Assembly: GCA_016125185.1 (NCBI GenBank)
Contig: WGMG01000002.1
Coordinates: 310,001 to 374,000 of the forward strand
Direction of reading: 5' to 3'
DNA: 64,000 nt
Source of the DNA: Armatimonadota bacterium
Lineage (GTDB): Bacteria > Armatimonadota > Fimbriimonadia > Fimbriimonadales > Fimbriimonadaceae
In this document: in pieces, positions 52,715 through 59,961 of the stretch
How positions within the stretch are numbered: position 1 is the stretch's first letter
Layout: each line of letters begins with the position of its first letter
Translations under genes and position numbers: made by a program
The notes under the pieces: generated by a model
Told to the model about the DNA's origin: nothing
Seen by the model: the letters and a program-made list of their open reading frames with translations, nothing else
Databases searched by the model: none

Positions 52715-53698
52715 CTACCGAATTCCCAGCAATTTCTTGGTCGCCTGTCCCATCGCCTTGCCGATCAGGAAGTAGGTTTCCGCATTGGTATTCCAGTGGT
52801 AGCCCTGCGAGGTCGGCGACTCCTCGACCGGCCTCCAAAAGGCCTTCGTCGGCACAAAGGCCACGTTCCCTTTGAACTCGGGCAGGTCGGCTACGTCGGC
52901 CTGAGCCTTCATCAAGGCGAGGGCGCGCGGGTTCTTTTCTTCCGGCCCCGTCATGCCCGTTTCAGCAATGACGAACGGCAACTTCGGCGCGCCGAGGTCC
53001 TTGCGAATATCGCGGATGAAGCAGGCCATATTGCTCCCGTACTCGGCATTGAATTTTTCGTTGATGCGGTCGTTCCAGCCCTGATGCCACTCGAATCCGG
53101 ACAGCACATAGCGCCCATCGCTCCCCGGCACCAAGTCCTTCACGTGGGCCAGCGCGTTCTTTACCAAATCCACCGTGTCTCGGTAGTACTTGCCCAGCAT
53201 ATCTGGGTTCTCGGCGAGCGCCGCATCGCCTTTTTCGCCCAGTGAGTACGGTAGTTTGCCCGCGCTGGGTGGACGAAAGTCGACCGCCAAGCTTTTGCCG
53301 CCCCAAGCACACTTGATCAGCAAAACCGGCTCTTTGAACGTGTCGCCCATGACCTGTCCAAAGCCAAGTTCCGGTCCCATCATGTCCTTTTGCGCGCCAT
53401 AGCCAACCGTCAGCGGACCACTTCGGTCCAGGTCGGTGATGAAGACGTCGTCGCGACTTCGCCAATTCCCTTTGCCATCGACCAACTCGGAAAACTCCTT
53501 CGCCGTGGCCGGATTCTTGGCCAGATACTCCAGCGAACCTTTGCCGTCGTTGCGCTTGGGGTCGGCGGGCACGAAGCCGTGACCCTCCATGTTCGACTGT
53601 CCGGCCAGGATAAATACTCGCACCGGACCGGGCTTGCCGTTCGCAAAAGCGACGGTTGCGACGAAGGCCAACAACGAGGACCAGGCGACTTTATTCAT
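52715..53698 (-). CDS. Sialate O-acetylesterase-like (SASA/CE6) carbohydrate esterase
   Basis: A 327-residue secreted esterase with a signal peptide (1-19). The GDS-like nucleophile block is VFILAGQSNMEGHG, with the catalytic Ser in GQSNMEG. The middle holds LLIKCAWGGKSLAVDFRPPS, and the C-terminal part has the HWNTNAETYFLIGKAMG block with the likely catalytic His. Family members remove acetyl groups from glycans. A TAGAAT box 6 nt before the ATG (53705-53710) suggests leaderless transcription. It converges with the lipoprotein gene. Confidence 0.9.
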   Translation of the reverse strand: MNKVAWSSLLAFVATVAFANGKPGPVRVFILAGQSNMEGHGFVPADPKRNDGKGSLEYLAKNPATAKEFSELVDGKGNWRSRDDVFITDLDRSGPLTVGYGAQKDMMGPELGFGQVMGDTFKEPVLLIKCAWGGKSLAVDFRPPSAGKLPYSLGEKGDAALAENPDMLGKYYRDTVDLVKNALAHVKDLVPGSDGRYVLSGFEWHQGWNDRINEKFNAEYGSNMACFIRDIRKDLGAPKLPFVIAETGMTGPEEKNPRALALMKAQADVADLPEFKGNVAFVPTKAFWRPVEESPTSQGYHWNTNAETYFLIGKAMGQATKKLLGIR

Positions 53699-53704
53699 TG
53701 GCCT

Positions 53705-53710
53705 ATTCTA
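53705..53710 (-). promoter_or_regulatory. -10 box of a leaderless promoter for the SASA esterase gene
   Basis: TAGAAT on the minus strand ends 6 nt before the ATG at 53698 with no ribosome-binding site in between. Confidence 0.45.
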
Positions 53711-53768
53711 ACCGGATCGCCAGTCCGTTGCCCATCGCTGGGCACGGCATGTTAGACTGGAGCAATTC

Positions 53769-54269
53769 ATGAAATCCTCTGCAATCCTTCTTTCAGGCGC
53801 CCTCGCCCTCTTCAGCAGTTCGGCCTTCGCCGACCTCAAGTCCGACTGGCAGAAGATGCTGGACAAGTACGTAAAGCTGAATCTTGCGCGGGACGTGAAG
53901 GGCCTAGACGCCTTTATCCTCGATCACTTTGCCTCGGATTTCAAGTTCACCGGCAAGTCGGGCAAATCGCTGAACCGCCAGCAGTGGATCGACCAGACGC
54001 ACGATGAGATGAAGATGACCGGCCAGGTGACCAAGGTCGTCTTCCATATCGACAGCGTGAAGATGATGGGCAAGGACAAGGCCCTCTGCAAGACCTCGAT
54101 TGTGTTCGAGGGAACTGTCCAAATGGACCCGAAAGCCAAACCCGCCACGATGAAAGCGACGTCCAAGGCCGATCAGATCATGGTAAAGAAGGCGGGCAAG
54201 TGGTGGATTCAGTCGATGACAAACACCGAGGAAGGCATGACGATCAACGGCAAGCCGTTTAAGGGCTAG
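53769..54269 (+). CDS. Secreted NTF2/SnoaL-like protein
   Basis: A 166-residue exported protein with a signal peptide ending SSAFA. The body follows the NTF2-like (DUF4440/SnoaL) cone fold: LDKYVKLNLARDVKGLDAFILDHFASDFKF, then SLNRQQWIDQTHDEMKM, VVFHIDSVKMMGKDKALC and KAGKWWIQSMTNTEEG. No clear active site. GGAG precedes the ATG by 6 nt and TAGACT (53753-53758) is a possible -10 box. Confidence 0.85.
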   Translation: MKSSAILLSGALALFSSSAFADLKSDWQKMLDKYVKLNLARDVKGLDAFILDHFASDFKFTGKSGKSLNRQQWIDQTHDEMKMTGQVTKVVFHIDSVKMMGKDKALCKTSIVFEGTVQMDPKAKPATMKATSKADQIMVKKAGKWWIQSMTNTEEGMTINGKPFKG

Positions 54270-54281
54270 AGCGCCAGCATT

Positions 54282-54348
54282 TTTGGCGTATTCCAGAGTG
54301 AGTGTCCGGGAAACTCCAAACAAGATGCTCCACTCAGGAAACGCCAAA
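54282..54348. repeat. Imperfect inverted repeat across the start of the next gene
   Basis: Left arm TTTGGCGTATTCCAGAGTGA (54282-54301) and right arm TCCACTCAGGAAACGCCAAA (54329-54348) are largely self-complementary with a few single-base mismatches. It begins 12 nt after the stop of the NTF2-like gene and surrounds the ATG at 54325. It may terminate the upstream transcript or hide the downstream start. Confidence 0.5.
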
Positions 54349-54702
54349 CTGAGACTTTACCGAATCATCTTGCTGTTTGCCTTCGCAGCGAGTGTCGTCG
54401 CGTGGTACGCCAAACCCACATCCTTTAGGGATGAGCTGAACAATGCGCATATCCGTCTCAAACCTATTCCCGAAATGAAAGGCACTTACGAAATCTCGGA
54501 GGCACAAAGAGCCAAGATCGAAGAAATCCTTGAGAAAATGCATTTTGAAGTGCACAGTTGGACGGGATTCGATGTGGTCACGTATCGCTATCAACGCACC
54601 ACCCGTATTCTCTACTTTTGGAAGCGGACACAGGAAGTCGATCTATTTTGGCCGCAAAAATACGTCTGCTTTCACCCAGATCCTTACGGAAATTTCCCGT
54701 AA
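54325..54702 (+). CDS. Small membrane-anchored protein, unknown function
   Basis: A 125-residue protein with one N-terminal transmembrane helix (RLYRIILLFAFAASVVAWY) and a soluble domain outside: RDELNNAHIRLKPIPEM, a charged helix EAQRAKIEEILEKMHFEVHSW and several beta strands. No family is recognised. The ATG at 54325 sits inside an inverted repeat; an in-frame TTG at 54283 would add 14 residues. The local sequence is more AT-rich than average. Confidence 0.6.
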   Translation: MLHSGNAKLRLYRIILLFAFAASVVAWYAKPTSFRDELNNAHIRLKPIPEMKGTYEISEAQRAKIEEILEKMHFEVHSWTGFDVVTYRYQRTTRILYFWKRTQEVDLFWPQKYVCFHPDPYGNFP

Positions 54703-54781
54703 TCTTTGCTCCTAACCAGCCACTTGAGCGAGCGAGACTATCTTGTTGGACATCAAGGGGCCTGCTTAGTTGCTAGCCATT

Positions 54782-55186
54782 CTACATATACCGAGAGGCT
54801 TCAGGGATGTTCTCCAAAAACCATTTGAATGCAGGCTCAAACTTTGCAGTTTGAGGAGGGAGAATCACGCGAACGTCGTTGTTCATAACCAGTTGGAACG
54901 AAAAAGGATTCTGCATATATCCTCGGATTCCGGCAATTTCAGATTGTTCAAGAACGTATGCGCGCCCCGAGTGCCGCACATAGACTAAACCATTGTTTAT
55001 GCCAATATAGTCGTCTTTTAGGATGCCCTTTGAATACCAATAACTCCAGAGCACGACATGTGTTAGGCCAAAAAAGATGAAACCAGCTACGACGGATCCG
55101 TTAGACTTATTCATCCAAACAATGCCAGCAATCCCAAAAGAATAGATTAGTGAATAGACGATATACCAGGGCACAACCTTAGACAT
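54782..55186 (-). CDS. Small two-helix membrane protein, unknown function
   Basis: A 134-residue protein with two hydrophobic helices (about 7-25 and 33-52) and a cytosolic C-terminal part containing IGINNGLVYVRHSGRAYVLEQSEIAGIRGY, a PH-like/bacterial-PH style strand pair. The ATG at 55186 has GAGG upstream; a longer frame to 55246 seems less likely. It lies in an AT-rich patch (54.7-55.5 kb). Function unknown. Confidence 0.62.
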   Translation of the reverse strand: MSKVVPWYIVYSLIYSFGIAGIVWMNKSNGSVVAGFIFFGLTHVVLWSYWYSKGILKDDYIGINNGLVYVRHSGRAYVLEQSEIAGIRGYMQNPFSFQLVMNNDVRVILPPQTAKFEPAFKWFLENIPEASRYM

Positions 55187-55471
55187 GCAGAAGACCTCGA
55201 AGGTATCAGAATCTACCGATTTTCCGCCCAGAGAAGTCAAAAGCATTCTTCACCTGTTGCCCCGAACCATGTGCCTAATGATAGCTCAAAGGGATGTCGA
55301 TGGAGTCAAGCCGTATTTAGCAGGAGGAACGGACATCAAATCCTTTGGATCCGGCACGGCCAGCATATCCGGCGACGAATTCATGTGAGGTGAAGGAATT
55401 ACGGTTTCCCGATGTACTGCGCAAAGCCGCACCGGCAATTTTGCCAGGATGACTTAAAAGTGCATCCCTGA
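55187..55471. other. AT-richer gap, no convincing gene
   Basis: About 285 bases upstream of two divergent genes. A short frame at 55185-55388 exists but has no start signal or family, and I do not call it. The promoter of the following gene lies at its right end. Confidence 0.45.
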
Positions 55472-55477
55472 TATAGT
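55472..55477 (+). promoter_or_regulatory. -10 box of the PEP-CTERM-like gene
   Basis: TATAGT lies 33 nt before the ATG at 55511, whose leader has a GAGAGG ribosome-binding site. Confidence 0.5.
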
Positions 55478-55510
55478 GCCAGCAAGGAAATCCCTTCGAG
55501 AGGTCAATCC

Positions 55511-56260
55511 ATGCTAAGACGAAACATAGCAATTGGCATTTTGATCGGCGGGGCCACGAGCGTCGCATTTGGTCAGAATGGAACAAGCTCCATTATCTCA
55601 AACTTTAACGGCACGTCGATCGCGGCTGGCAACACTATTTGGTTCAACTCGGTGCTAAAGCTGTCGGGCAGCTACTCTTCGCCGGTGACCGTCTATCTGC
55701 GCAATGCAAGCGTGAGCTTCGGCTCGACGACCGTCGACATCCCAGATGCCGACATCACTTTTCTGCCGACCGGTACCACCGGAACTATTTCTTTCGGGGC
55801 AAATAAGTGGACCGAAACCGTTTCCAATCCCCTGTCGGGCAACAAGTTCCTCAGCGGTGCAGGCTACGTCGTCCCTTCGGGCGGCATCAGCGGCGGTCAG
55901 AACCCTGTGACGTGGTCGGCACAGTTCTTATCGGAATCGGATGTCGACCTGCAGTGGCAGTGGGCCGCCGCCGTCTATACGAGTTTCAGCACGGACTTGG
56001 GCTCACTGGATGTCAAACCCGTCGACGCAAATAGCGTGACGCCCTGGATGAACTCCGACCACGCGGGCACTCCCGAATCTTTCAAAAGTTCGGTCATCGG
56101 CGGCGCGCGAGGCGGCGGTGGATCGAACTTTACCGGCTCCTATTCCGGCACGGCGTCGGTTCATGCTGGCCCTGTACCTGAACCACTATCCTTTGTCGCG
56201 CTGACGCTGGGCATCGCTCCGCTGGTGAGACGCAAGAGAGCGAAGCGAAACTGCTGTTGA
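55511..56260 (+). CDS. PEP-CTERM-like secreted protein
   Basis: A 249-residue secreted protein with a signal peptide (to about residue 22). A Ser/Thr/Gly-rich beta-sandwich body is followed by a Gly-rich linker (GGARGGGGSNFTGSYSG) and a C-terminal sorting tail PVPEPLSFVALTLGIAPLVRRKRAKRNCC. This has the PEP motif, hydrophobic helix and basic end of PEP-CTERM tails, ending in two Cys. It is the third such protein in the window. Confidence 0.8.
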   Translation: MLRRNIAIGILIGGATSVAFGQNGTSSIISNFNGTSIAAGNTIWFNSVLKLSGSYSSPVTVYLRNASVSFGSTTVDIPDADITFLPTGTTGTISFGANKWTETVSNPLSGNKFLSGAGYVVPSGGISGGQNPVTWSAQFLSESDVDLQWQWAAAVYTSFSTDLGSLDVKPVDANSVTPWMNSDHAGTPESFKSSVIGGARGGGGSNFTGSYSGTASVHAGPVPEPLSFVALTLGIAPLVRRKRAKRNCC

Positions 56261-56263
56261 TCG

Positions 56264-56269
56264 TATAAT
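56264..56269 (+). promoter_or_regulatory. -10 box of a leaderless promoter for the DUF4240 gene
   Basis: TATAAT ends 7 nt before the GTG at 56277, only 4 nt after the previous stop, so it lies largely within the end of the upstream gene. Confidence 0.55.
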
Positions 56270-56276
56270 CTGCGAT

Positions 56277-56747
56277 GTGACCACCGCTTTTTGGAACACG
56301 ATTCAGCAGTCGTCGGGCGACCCTGACAAATTGAAGGTTTTGCTGGAGGCGCAGTCCGATGAGGAAGTTGTCGCCTTCGGCAAAGCGTTCTATCACGAGC
56401 TTATCCAGCTCAATCGATGGGAGATTTGGGGCGCCGGCTACGTGATGGCTGGGGGCATGAGCGATGACGGCTTCCACTACTTCCGTTCGTGGATCATTGG
56501 CAAAGGGAAAGAGGCTTTCGAAACGGCGCTCTCCACACCCGATGAGCTAGGCAAATTCGCTTCTGCCAACGACGATTTTGAGAACGAATTACTTGAGTAC
56601 GTCGCGGTCGATGTCCTCGAGGCCCGAGGCATCGGCGACCCTCGCGACGACAGCATGGGCTTTGCCGACGATCAGCCCACGGGGTCGGAATGGAGCGAAG
56701 ACGACGTTTACGATCGGTATCCCAAACTCGCGGCTCAGTTCGGATAG
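56277..56747 (+). CDS. DUF4240 domain protein
   Basis: A 156-residue cytosolic protein. The start TTAFWNTIQQS and the FYHELIQLNRWEIWGAGYVMAGGMSDDGFHYFRSWIIGKGKEAFE block match the DUF4240 family, followed by a conserved acidic/aromatic end (DDVYDRYPKLAAQF). The family occurs in bacterial small-protein or toxin-immunity-like contexts but has no proven function. The start is GTG, fixed by the nearby TATAAT. Confidence 0.82.
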   Translation: MTTAFWNTIQQSSGDPDKLKVLLEAQSDEEVVAFGKAFYHELIQLNRWEIWGAGYVMAGGMSDDGFHYFRSWIIGKGKEAFETALSTPDELGKFASANDDFENELLEYVAVDVLEARGIGDPRDDSMGFADDQPTGSEWSEDDVYDRYPKLAAQFG

Positions 56748-56841
56748 CAACTCACTTTCTGCTTCGTCTTGTGAACTCCTCCTAAGTGTAGAAAAGCATG
56801 CCCCTCCCTACTCCGGGGCCAGCCGAACCAGGATCATGGAC

Positions 56842-56847
56842 TATCCT
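56842..56847 (+). promoter_or_regulatory. -10 box of a leaderless promoter
   Basis: TATCCT ends 7 nt before the ATG at 56855, favouring this start over the upstream ATG at 56798. Confidence 0.45.
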
Positions 56848-56854
56848 GAAATCA

Positions 56855-57361
56855 ATGGAAGGTCAACACATCGACGAGTGGTGCGAACTGCGCGATGAGA
56901 CCACCGACCACCTCCGGTCGCGCGGTCATGTCCTGCAACCGAAGCATCAGCCCAAGCTCCAACTACTGGTCATGCCTTCCTTCGATGATTGGTGGTGCAT
57001 CGATCTCCTCGAAATGGGCGGCGTGCTGTCCGCCTACCTCACCACGTGGTATGCCACAAAGGACCACGAGGCATTTCGCAACGGTATCGAGCGACTTCGG
57101 CATCCCCGACCCTACGTCGTCACGCTTGAGTCGAAACGATTGGATCGAACCCACGAAGAGGTTCGCAAGATACTAGAGGTGTTCTCGTCCCTTGAGTTGC
57201 CTTTGGATTGGAAAAGTGACTCCGTCCACCTCGACGGGACTCCCATCGAGCTTCGAGTCGGCGACCAGCCCGTATTGAGCTGGAACCGCGAGACGCCAGG
57301 TGAATGGCAGACAGAGCTTCGAACCGGAATCTTAGCACTTTATGCCTGGAGCAAAGCTTAA
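56855..57361 (+). CDS. Small protein of unknown function
   Basis: A 168-residue soluble protein beginning MEGQHIDEWCELRD. Alpha/beta mix with FDDWWCIDLLEMGGVLSAYLTTWYA and a C-terminal WQTELRTGILALYAWSK. I do not recognise the family. An ATG at 56798 would add 19 residues that look non-conserved (Pro-rich); the promoter position favours 56855. It follows the DUF4240 gene and is convergent with the RCC1-type gene two bases later. Confidence 0.65.
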   Translation: MEGQHIDEWCELRDETTDHLRSRGHVLQPKHQPKLQLLVMPSFDDWWCIDLLEMGGVLSAYLTTWYATKDHEAFRNGIERLRHPRPYVVTLESKRLDRTHEEVRKILEVFSSLELPLDWKSDSVHLDGTPIELRVGDQPVLSWNRETPGEWQTELRTGILALYAWSKA

Positions 57362-57363
57362 AC

Positions 57364-58467
57364 TCACTTCAGCGAGAGGGGCGTCGGAACGCTGACTCCC
57401 TTGGAAAACGGAAACGATCCTCGGTCGCCTTTGCCCCAGGCCCAAAGCGAGCCGTCTTGCTTAATCGCATACGAATGGTTTCCCACCGCGAAGATTGCCC
57501 GAACACCCGAGATCTTCGGTGTCATGACATTGGTCTGGAACGTGCCGCTGACACCTCCGCCGAGCTGCCCCCAGTCGGTGTTTCCCCATCCTCGTAGCGA
57601 TCCGTCTTTCATGAGAGCCAAGGTGTGGCGACCTTCGATGCCGGACGATACCGCGACGGCGTTCTTGATTCCGGGCACTTGCACTGGAACCAGTTGAATC
57701 TTGTTATTGAGGCCCCCGGTGACCGGTGCGGGTGACCGATCGCCATTGCCGAATTGGCCCTGGAAGTTTGAGCCCCACACCCAGACGGTGCCGTCTCGCT
57801 TGACAGCCGTCGAGACTCCGCCACTGGCCGCTATACTGACCACTCCCGAGAGCGAAGCGACCTTGCCGGGTTTGTCGGGTTGCTCCATGCGCCCCAACGA
57901 ACCGTACATCGCTTCCCCGAAGGTCCAGACCGACCCGGCGCTGTCCAATGCCATGGTGTGGGTATCGCCAATGGAGAGCTCCTTGATGCCAGTCAAGCCC
58001 TCGATCTCGGCTGGCTTTGTACGGTCGAGACCCCGACCCCATCCAAAGACTTTTCCATCGTTGCGAATCGCGGCGACAGTCATCCCGCCTGCCGCGATCT
58101 TCACGATGCCGTTAAGCTCCGGGACGACGACCGGACTTTCTGACTTTGCGACATTTGTTCCCAGCAGTCCGCTTATGTTCGTGCCCCACGCGGCAACCGT
58201 TCCGTCGCTCAGCAGGGCAAACGAAGCTCCGTCCGCCGCTGCAATGTCGATCGCCTTCTTGGGCAGGCCAATCGCGACTGGAGCTTCGGCGAGAAAGCTT
58301 CCCTTCTTCACCAATTCGATAGGACCAATTTCGCCTCGGCCGTACATTCCCCATGCCGAGACGGCGCCATCGGCGAAAAGGGCTAATACGTGTTTGTTGC
58401 CGACGATTTTGATGGGACGATGTCCAGCTTGGGTAGCCGCACAAAGCGCGAGGTAAAGAAAAGGCAT
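57364..58467 (-). CDS. Secreted RCC1-repeat beta-propeller
   Basis: A 367-residue protein with a short hydrophobic N-terminus (possible signal). It carries about six or seven RCC1-type repeats, seen as repeating VFGWGRGLDR, VWTFGEAMYGSLG, VWVWGSNFQGQFGNGD, LRGWGNTDWGQLGGG and LWAWGKGDRG. The repeats form a seven-bladed propeller in known RCC1 proteins. There is no sign of a nucleotide-exchange role; secreted bacterial RCC1 proteins are probably binding proteins. Confidence 0.85.
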   Translation of the reverse strand: MPFLYLALCAATQAGHRPIKIVGNKHVLALFADGAVSAWGMYGRGEIGPIELVKKGSFLAEAPVAIGLPKKAIDIAAADGASFALLSDGTVAAWGTNISGLLGTNVAKSESPVVVPELNGIVKIAAGGMTVAAIRNDGKVFGWGRGLDRTKPAEIEGLTGIKELSIGDTHTMALDSAGSVWTFGEAMYGSLGRMEQPDKPGKVASLSGVVSIAASGGVSTAVKRDGTVWVWGSNFQGQFGNGDRSPAPVTGGLNNKIQLVPVQVPGIKNAVAVSSGIEGRHTLALMKDGSLRGWGNTDWGQLGGGVSGTFQTNVMTPKISGVRAIFAVGNHSYAIKQDGSLWAWGKGDRGSFPFSKGVSVPTPLSLK

Positions 58468-58792
58468 GGCGATAGATTTACCACGATCGGACTTCGTTAG
58501 CTAGACGGTCCCAGCCGCAAACTTTCTTGGTCGGGACAAGCCTTCGTTCCATGTGTAGCCTGCATACCCGACAATCTGCAACGCTACACAGGAACCCGAG
58601 GCAGCGAATTGACTTTGAAATCGCACCACCGTGCGTCTTGTACAGCCGATTGTATCGCCAAACATGAATCGGACAAAAGCGGGAACGTCGACTACGCACC
58701 CATTCTCAGGGCAAAGGGCTAGGGTTCGCTTCGCTAGGGCGAGTTAAAATAAGACTGAAGACCGAAAGCTGAAGCCCTGAAGCCAATAAATC
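58468..58792. other. Gene-free stretch between the RCC1 gene and the tRNA region
   Basis: No convincing coding frame, RNA gene or repeat is seen. A Cys-containing short frame on the minus strand (58478-58699) lacks start signals and family features. Confidence 0.5.
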
Positions 58793-58927
58793 TTGGGGGG
58801 CCAACCTCCGCAGAAGCTTCGGCGGGCAAGCAAGGGTCTCGATTCGCTTCGCTCATTTCCCTTCGGCGGGACGTCGCAAGCTCCGGATTCTAAACCCCAC
58901 AAGAGTTCTCATCCATCCTCTTGTAGT

Positions 58928-58946
58928 TTGGTGGAGGCAAGGGGAT
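58928..58946. repeat. 19-nt copy of the tRNA-Ala 3' end (att-like direct repeat)
   Basis: TTGGTGGAGGCAAGGGGAT occurs here and again at 59094-59112, where it covers the 3' end of tRNA-Ala including the encoded CCA. The copies are in the same orientation and 166 bp apart. Tyrosine-recombinase elements often leave such duplications, but no element lies between. Confidence 0.7.
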
Positions 58947-59042
58947 ACCGCTTCATTTGGACCTCCGCAGGGTTCAATCCTAACTGGCGCGGCGCTTCGC
59001 GAACGAACCCGAGAGGGCGACTCACACCCATTGCTACATCGA

Positions 59043-59092
59043 AAAATGAACAAGGGGCCACAAACGCTCCGCTGTGGCCCCTTGTTCATTTT
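59043..59092 (-). terminator. Very strong hairpin after tRNA-Ala
   Basis: AAAATGAACAAGGGGCCACA (59043-59062) and its exact complement at 59073-59092 form a perfect 20-bp stem with a 10-nt loop, directly downstream of the tRNA on the minus strand. Confidence 0.85.
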
Positions 59093-59094
59093 CT

Positions 59095-59170
59095 TGGTGG
59101 AGGCAAGGGGATTCGAACCCCTGACCCTCTGCTTGCAAAGCAGATGCTCTCCCAGCTGAGCTATGCCCCC
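59095..59170 (-). tRNA. tRNA-Ala (anticodon UGC) with encoded CCA
   Basis: A full cloverleaf is readable on the minus strand: acceptor GGGGGCA / TGCCTCC with one G-U pair, D arm GCTC-agctggga-GAGC, anticodon arm TCTGC-tttgcaa-GCAGA with anticodon TGC, T arm AGGGG-ttcgaat-CCCCT, discriminator A and genomic CCA. It is followed by a strong terminator and precedes the divergent two-component operon. Confidence 0.97.
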
Positions 59171-59274
59171 AAGTTGGAACAAGAATTGTACCTCAGAAAT
59201 CTTCGGCCACCAACCCAATCTTCATCAGCCCGAAATGCCGCCCGGCCTCAAACAATTTTCAAATAATCGGGCCG

Positions 59275-59280
59275 TATACT
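59275..59280 (+). promoter_or_regulatory. Likely -10 box of the two-component operon
   Basis: TATACT ends 9 nt before the GTG at 59290; no ribosome-binding site is clear. Confidence 0.4.
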
Positions 59281-59289
59281 GGCGGTATC

Positions 59290-59961
59290 GTGCGCGTACT
59301 GTTGGTCGAAGACGACGAAGTGATCTCTGAACGCCTGAAGCGAGCCCTGGAAAAGGAAGGCTACAACGCCGACCTCGCCCACGACGGGCAAGCCGGCCTC
59401 GAACTTGCCAAAATGGGCGAGTACAGCGTCATCATCCTCGACATCATGATGCCCAAGCGCGACGGATGGTCGGTGTGCCAAGCCCTCCGCGACGCCAAAA
59501 ATACGACCCCTATCCTTATGCTCACGGCCAAAGACGCCATCGAGGATCGCGTCAAAGGGCTCGATCTCGGCGCCGACGACTATCTCGTCAAACCCTTCTC
59601 GCTGAAAGAATTTCTCGCCCGCATCCGCGCCCTCACTCGCCGAAATAAGATCGAAAAATCGTCGGTAATCCATCTTGGCGACCTTGAAATCGATGCCAAC
59701 GCCAAGACGGTTGCCCGTAACGGCACACCGCTCAAGCTGACCAAGCGCGAATTCACCCTCCTTGAAGCCCTCGCCCGCAATCGCCGCCGAATCCTCTCGC
59801 GAGAATTCATCATCGAGCAGGTGTGGAACGACGACGAAAGCGTCTCGAACACGGTTAACTTCCACGTCACCTCGCTTCGCAAGAAGATCGACGAAGGGCG
59901 GGAGCGGAGCCTGATCGAGACCGTACACGGCTTCGGATACCGCATCGCGGAGGACGTTTAG
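59290..59961 (+). CDS. OmpR/PhoB-type response regulator
   Basis: A 223-residue regulator. The receiver (1-118) has the acidic residues in VEDDE, the phosphoacceptor Asp in VIILDIMMP (about residue 51), the Thr of MLTAKD and Lys in LVKPF. Residues 130-222 are a winged-helix DNA-binding domain (LKLTKREFTLLEALARNRRRILSREFIIEQVWNDD and LRKKIDEGRERSLIETVHGFGYRI). The start is GTG. It overlaps the sensor kinase by 1 bp. It likely controls the Spy-like gene downstream. Confidence 0.95.
   Translation: MRVLLVEDDEVISERLKRALEKEGYNADLAHDGQAGLELAKMGEYSVIILDIMMPKRDGWSVCQALRDAKNTTPILMLTAKDAIEDRVKGLDLGADDYLVKPFSLKEFLARIRALTRRNKIEKSSVIHLGDLEIDANAKTVARNGTPLKLTKREFTLLEALARNRRRILSREFIIEQVWNDDESVSNTVNFHVTSLRKKIDEGRERSLIETVHGFGYRIAEDV

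Noticed and set aside
58793-59266. Plus-strand frame that reads through the tRNA-Ala gene
   Set aside because: It runs through a well-formed tRNA and a 20-bp terminator, which cannot be coding.
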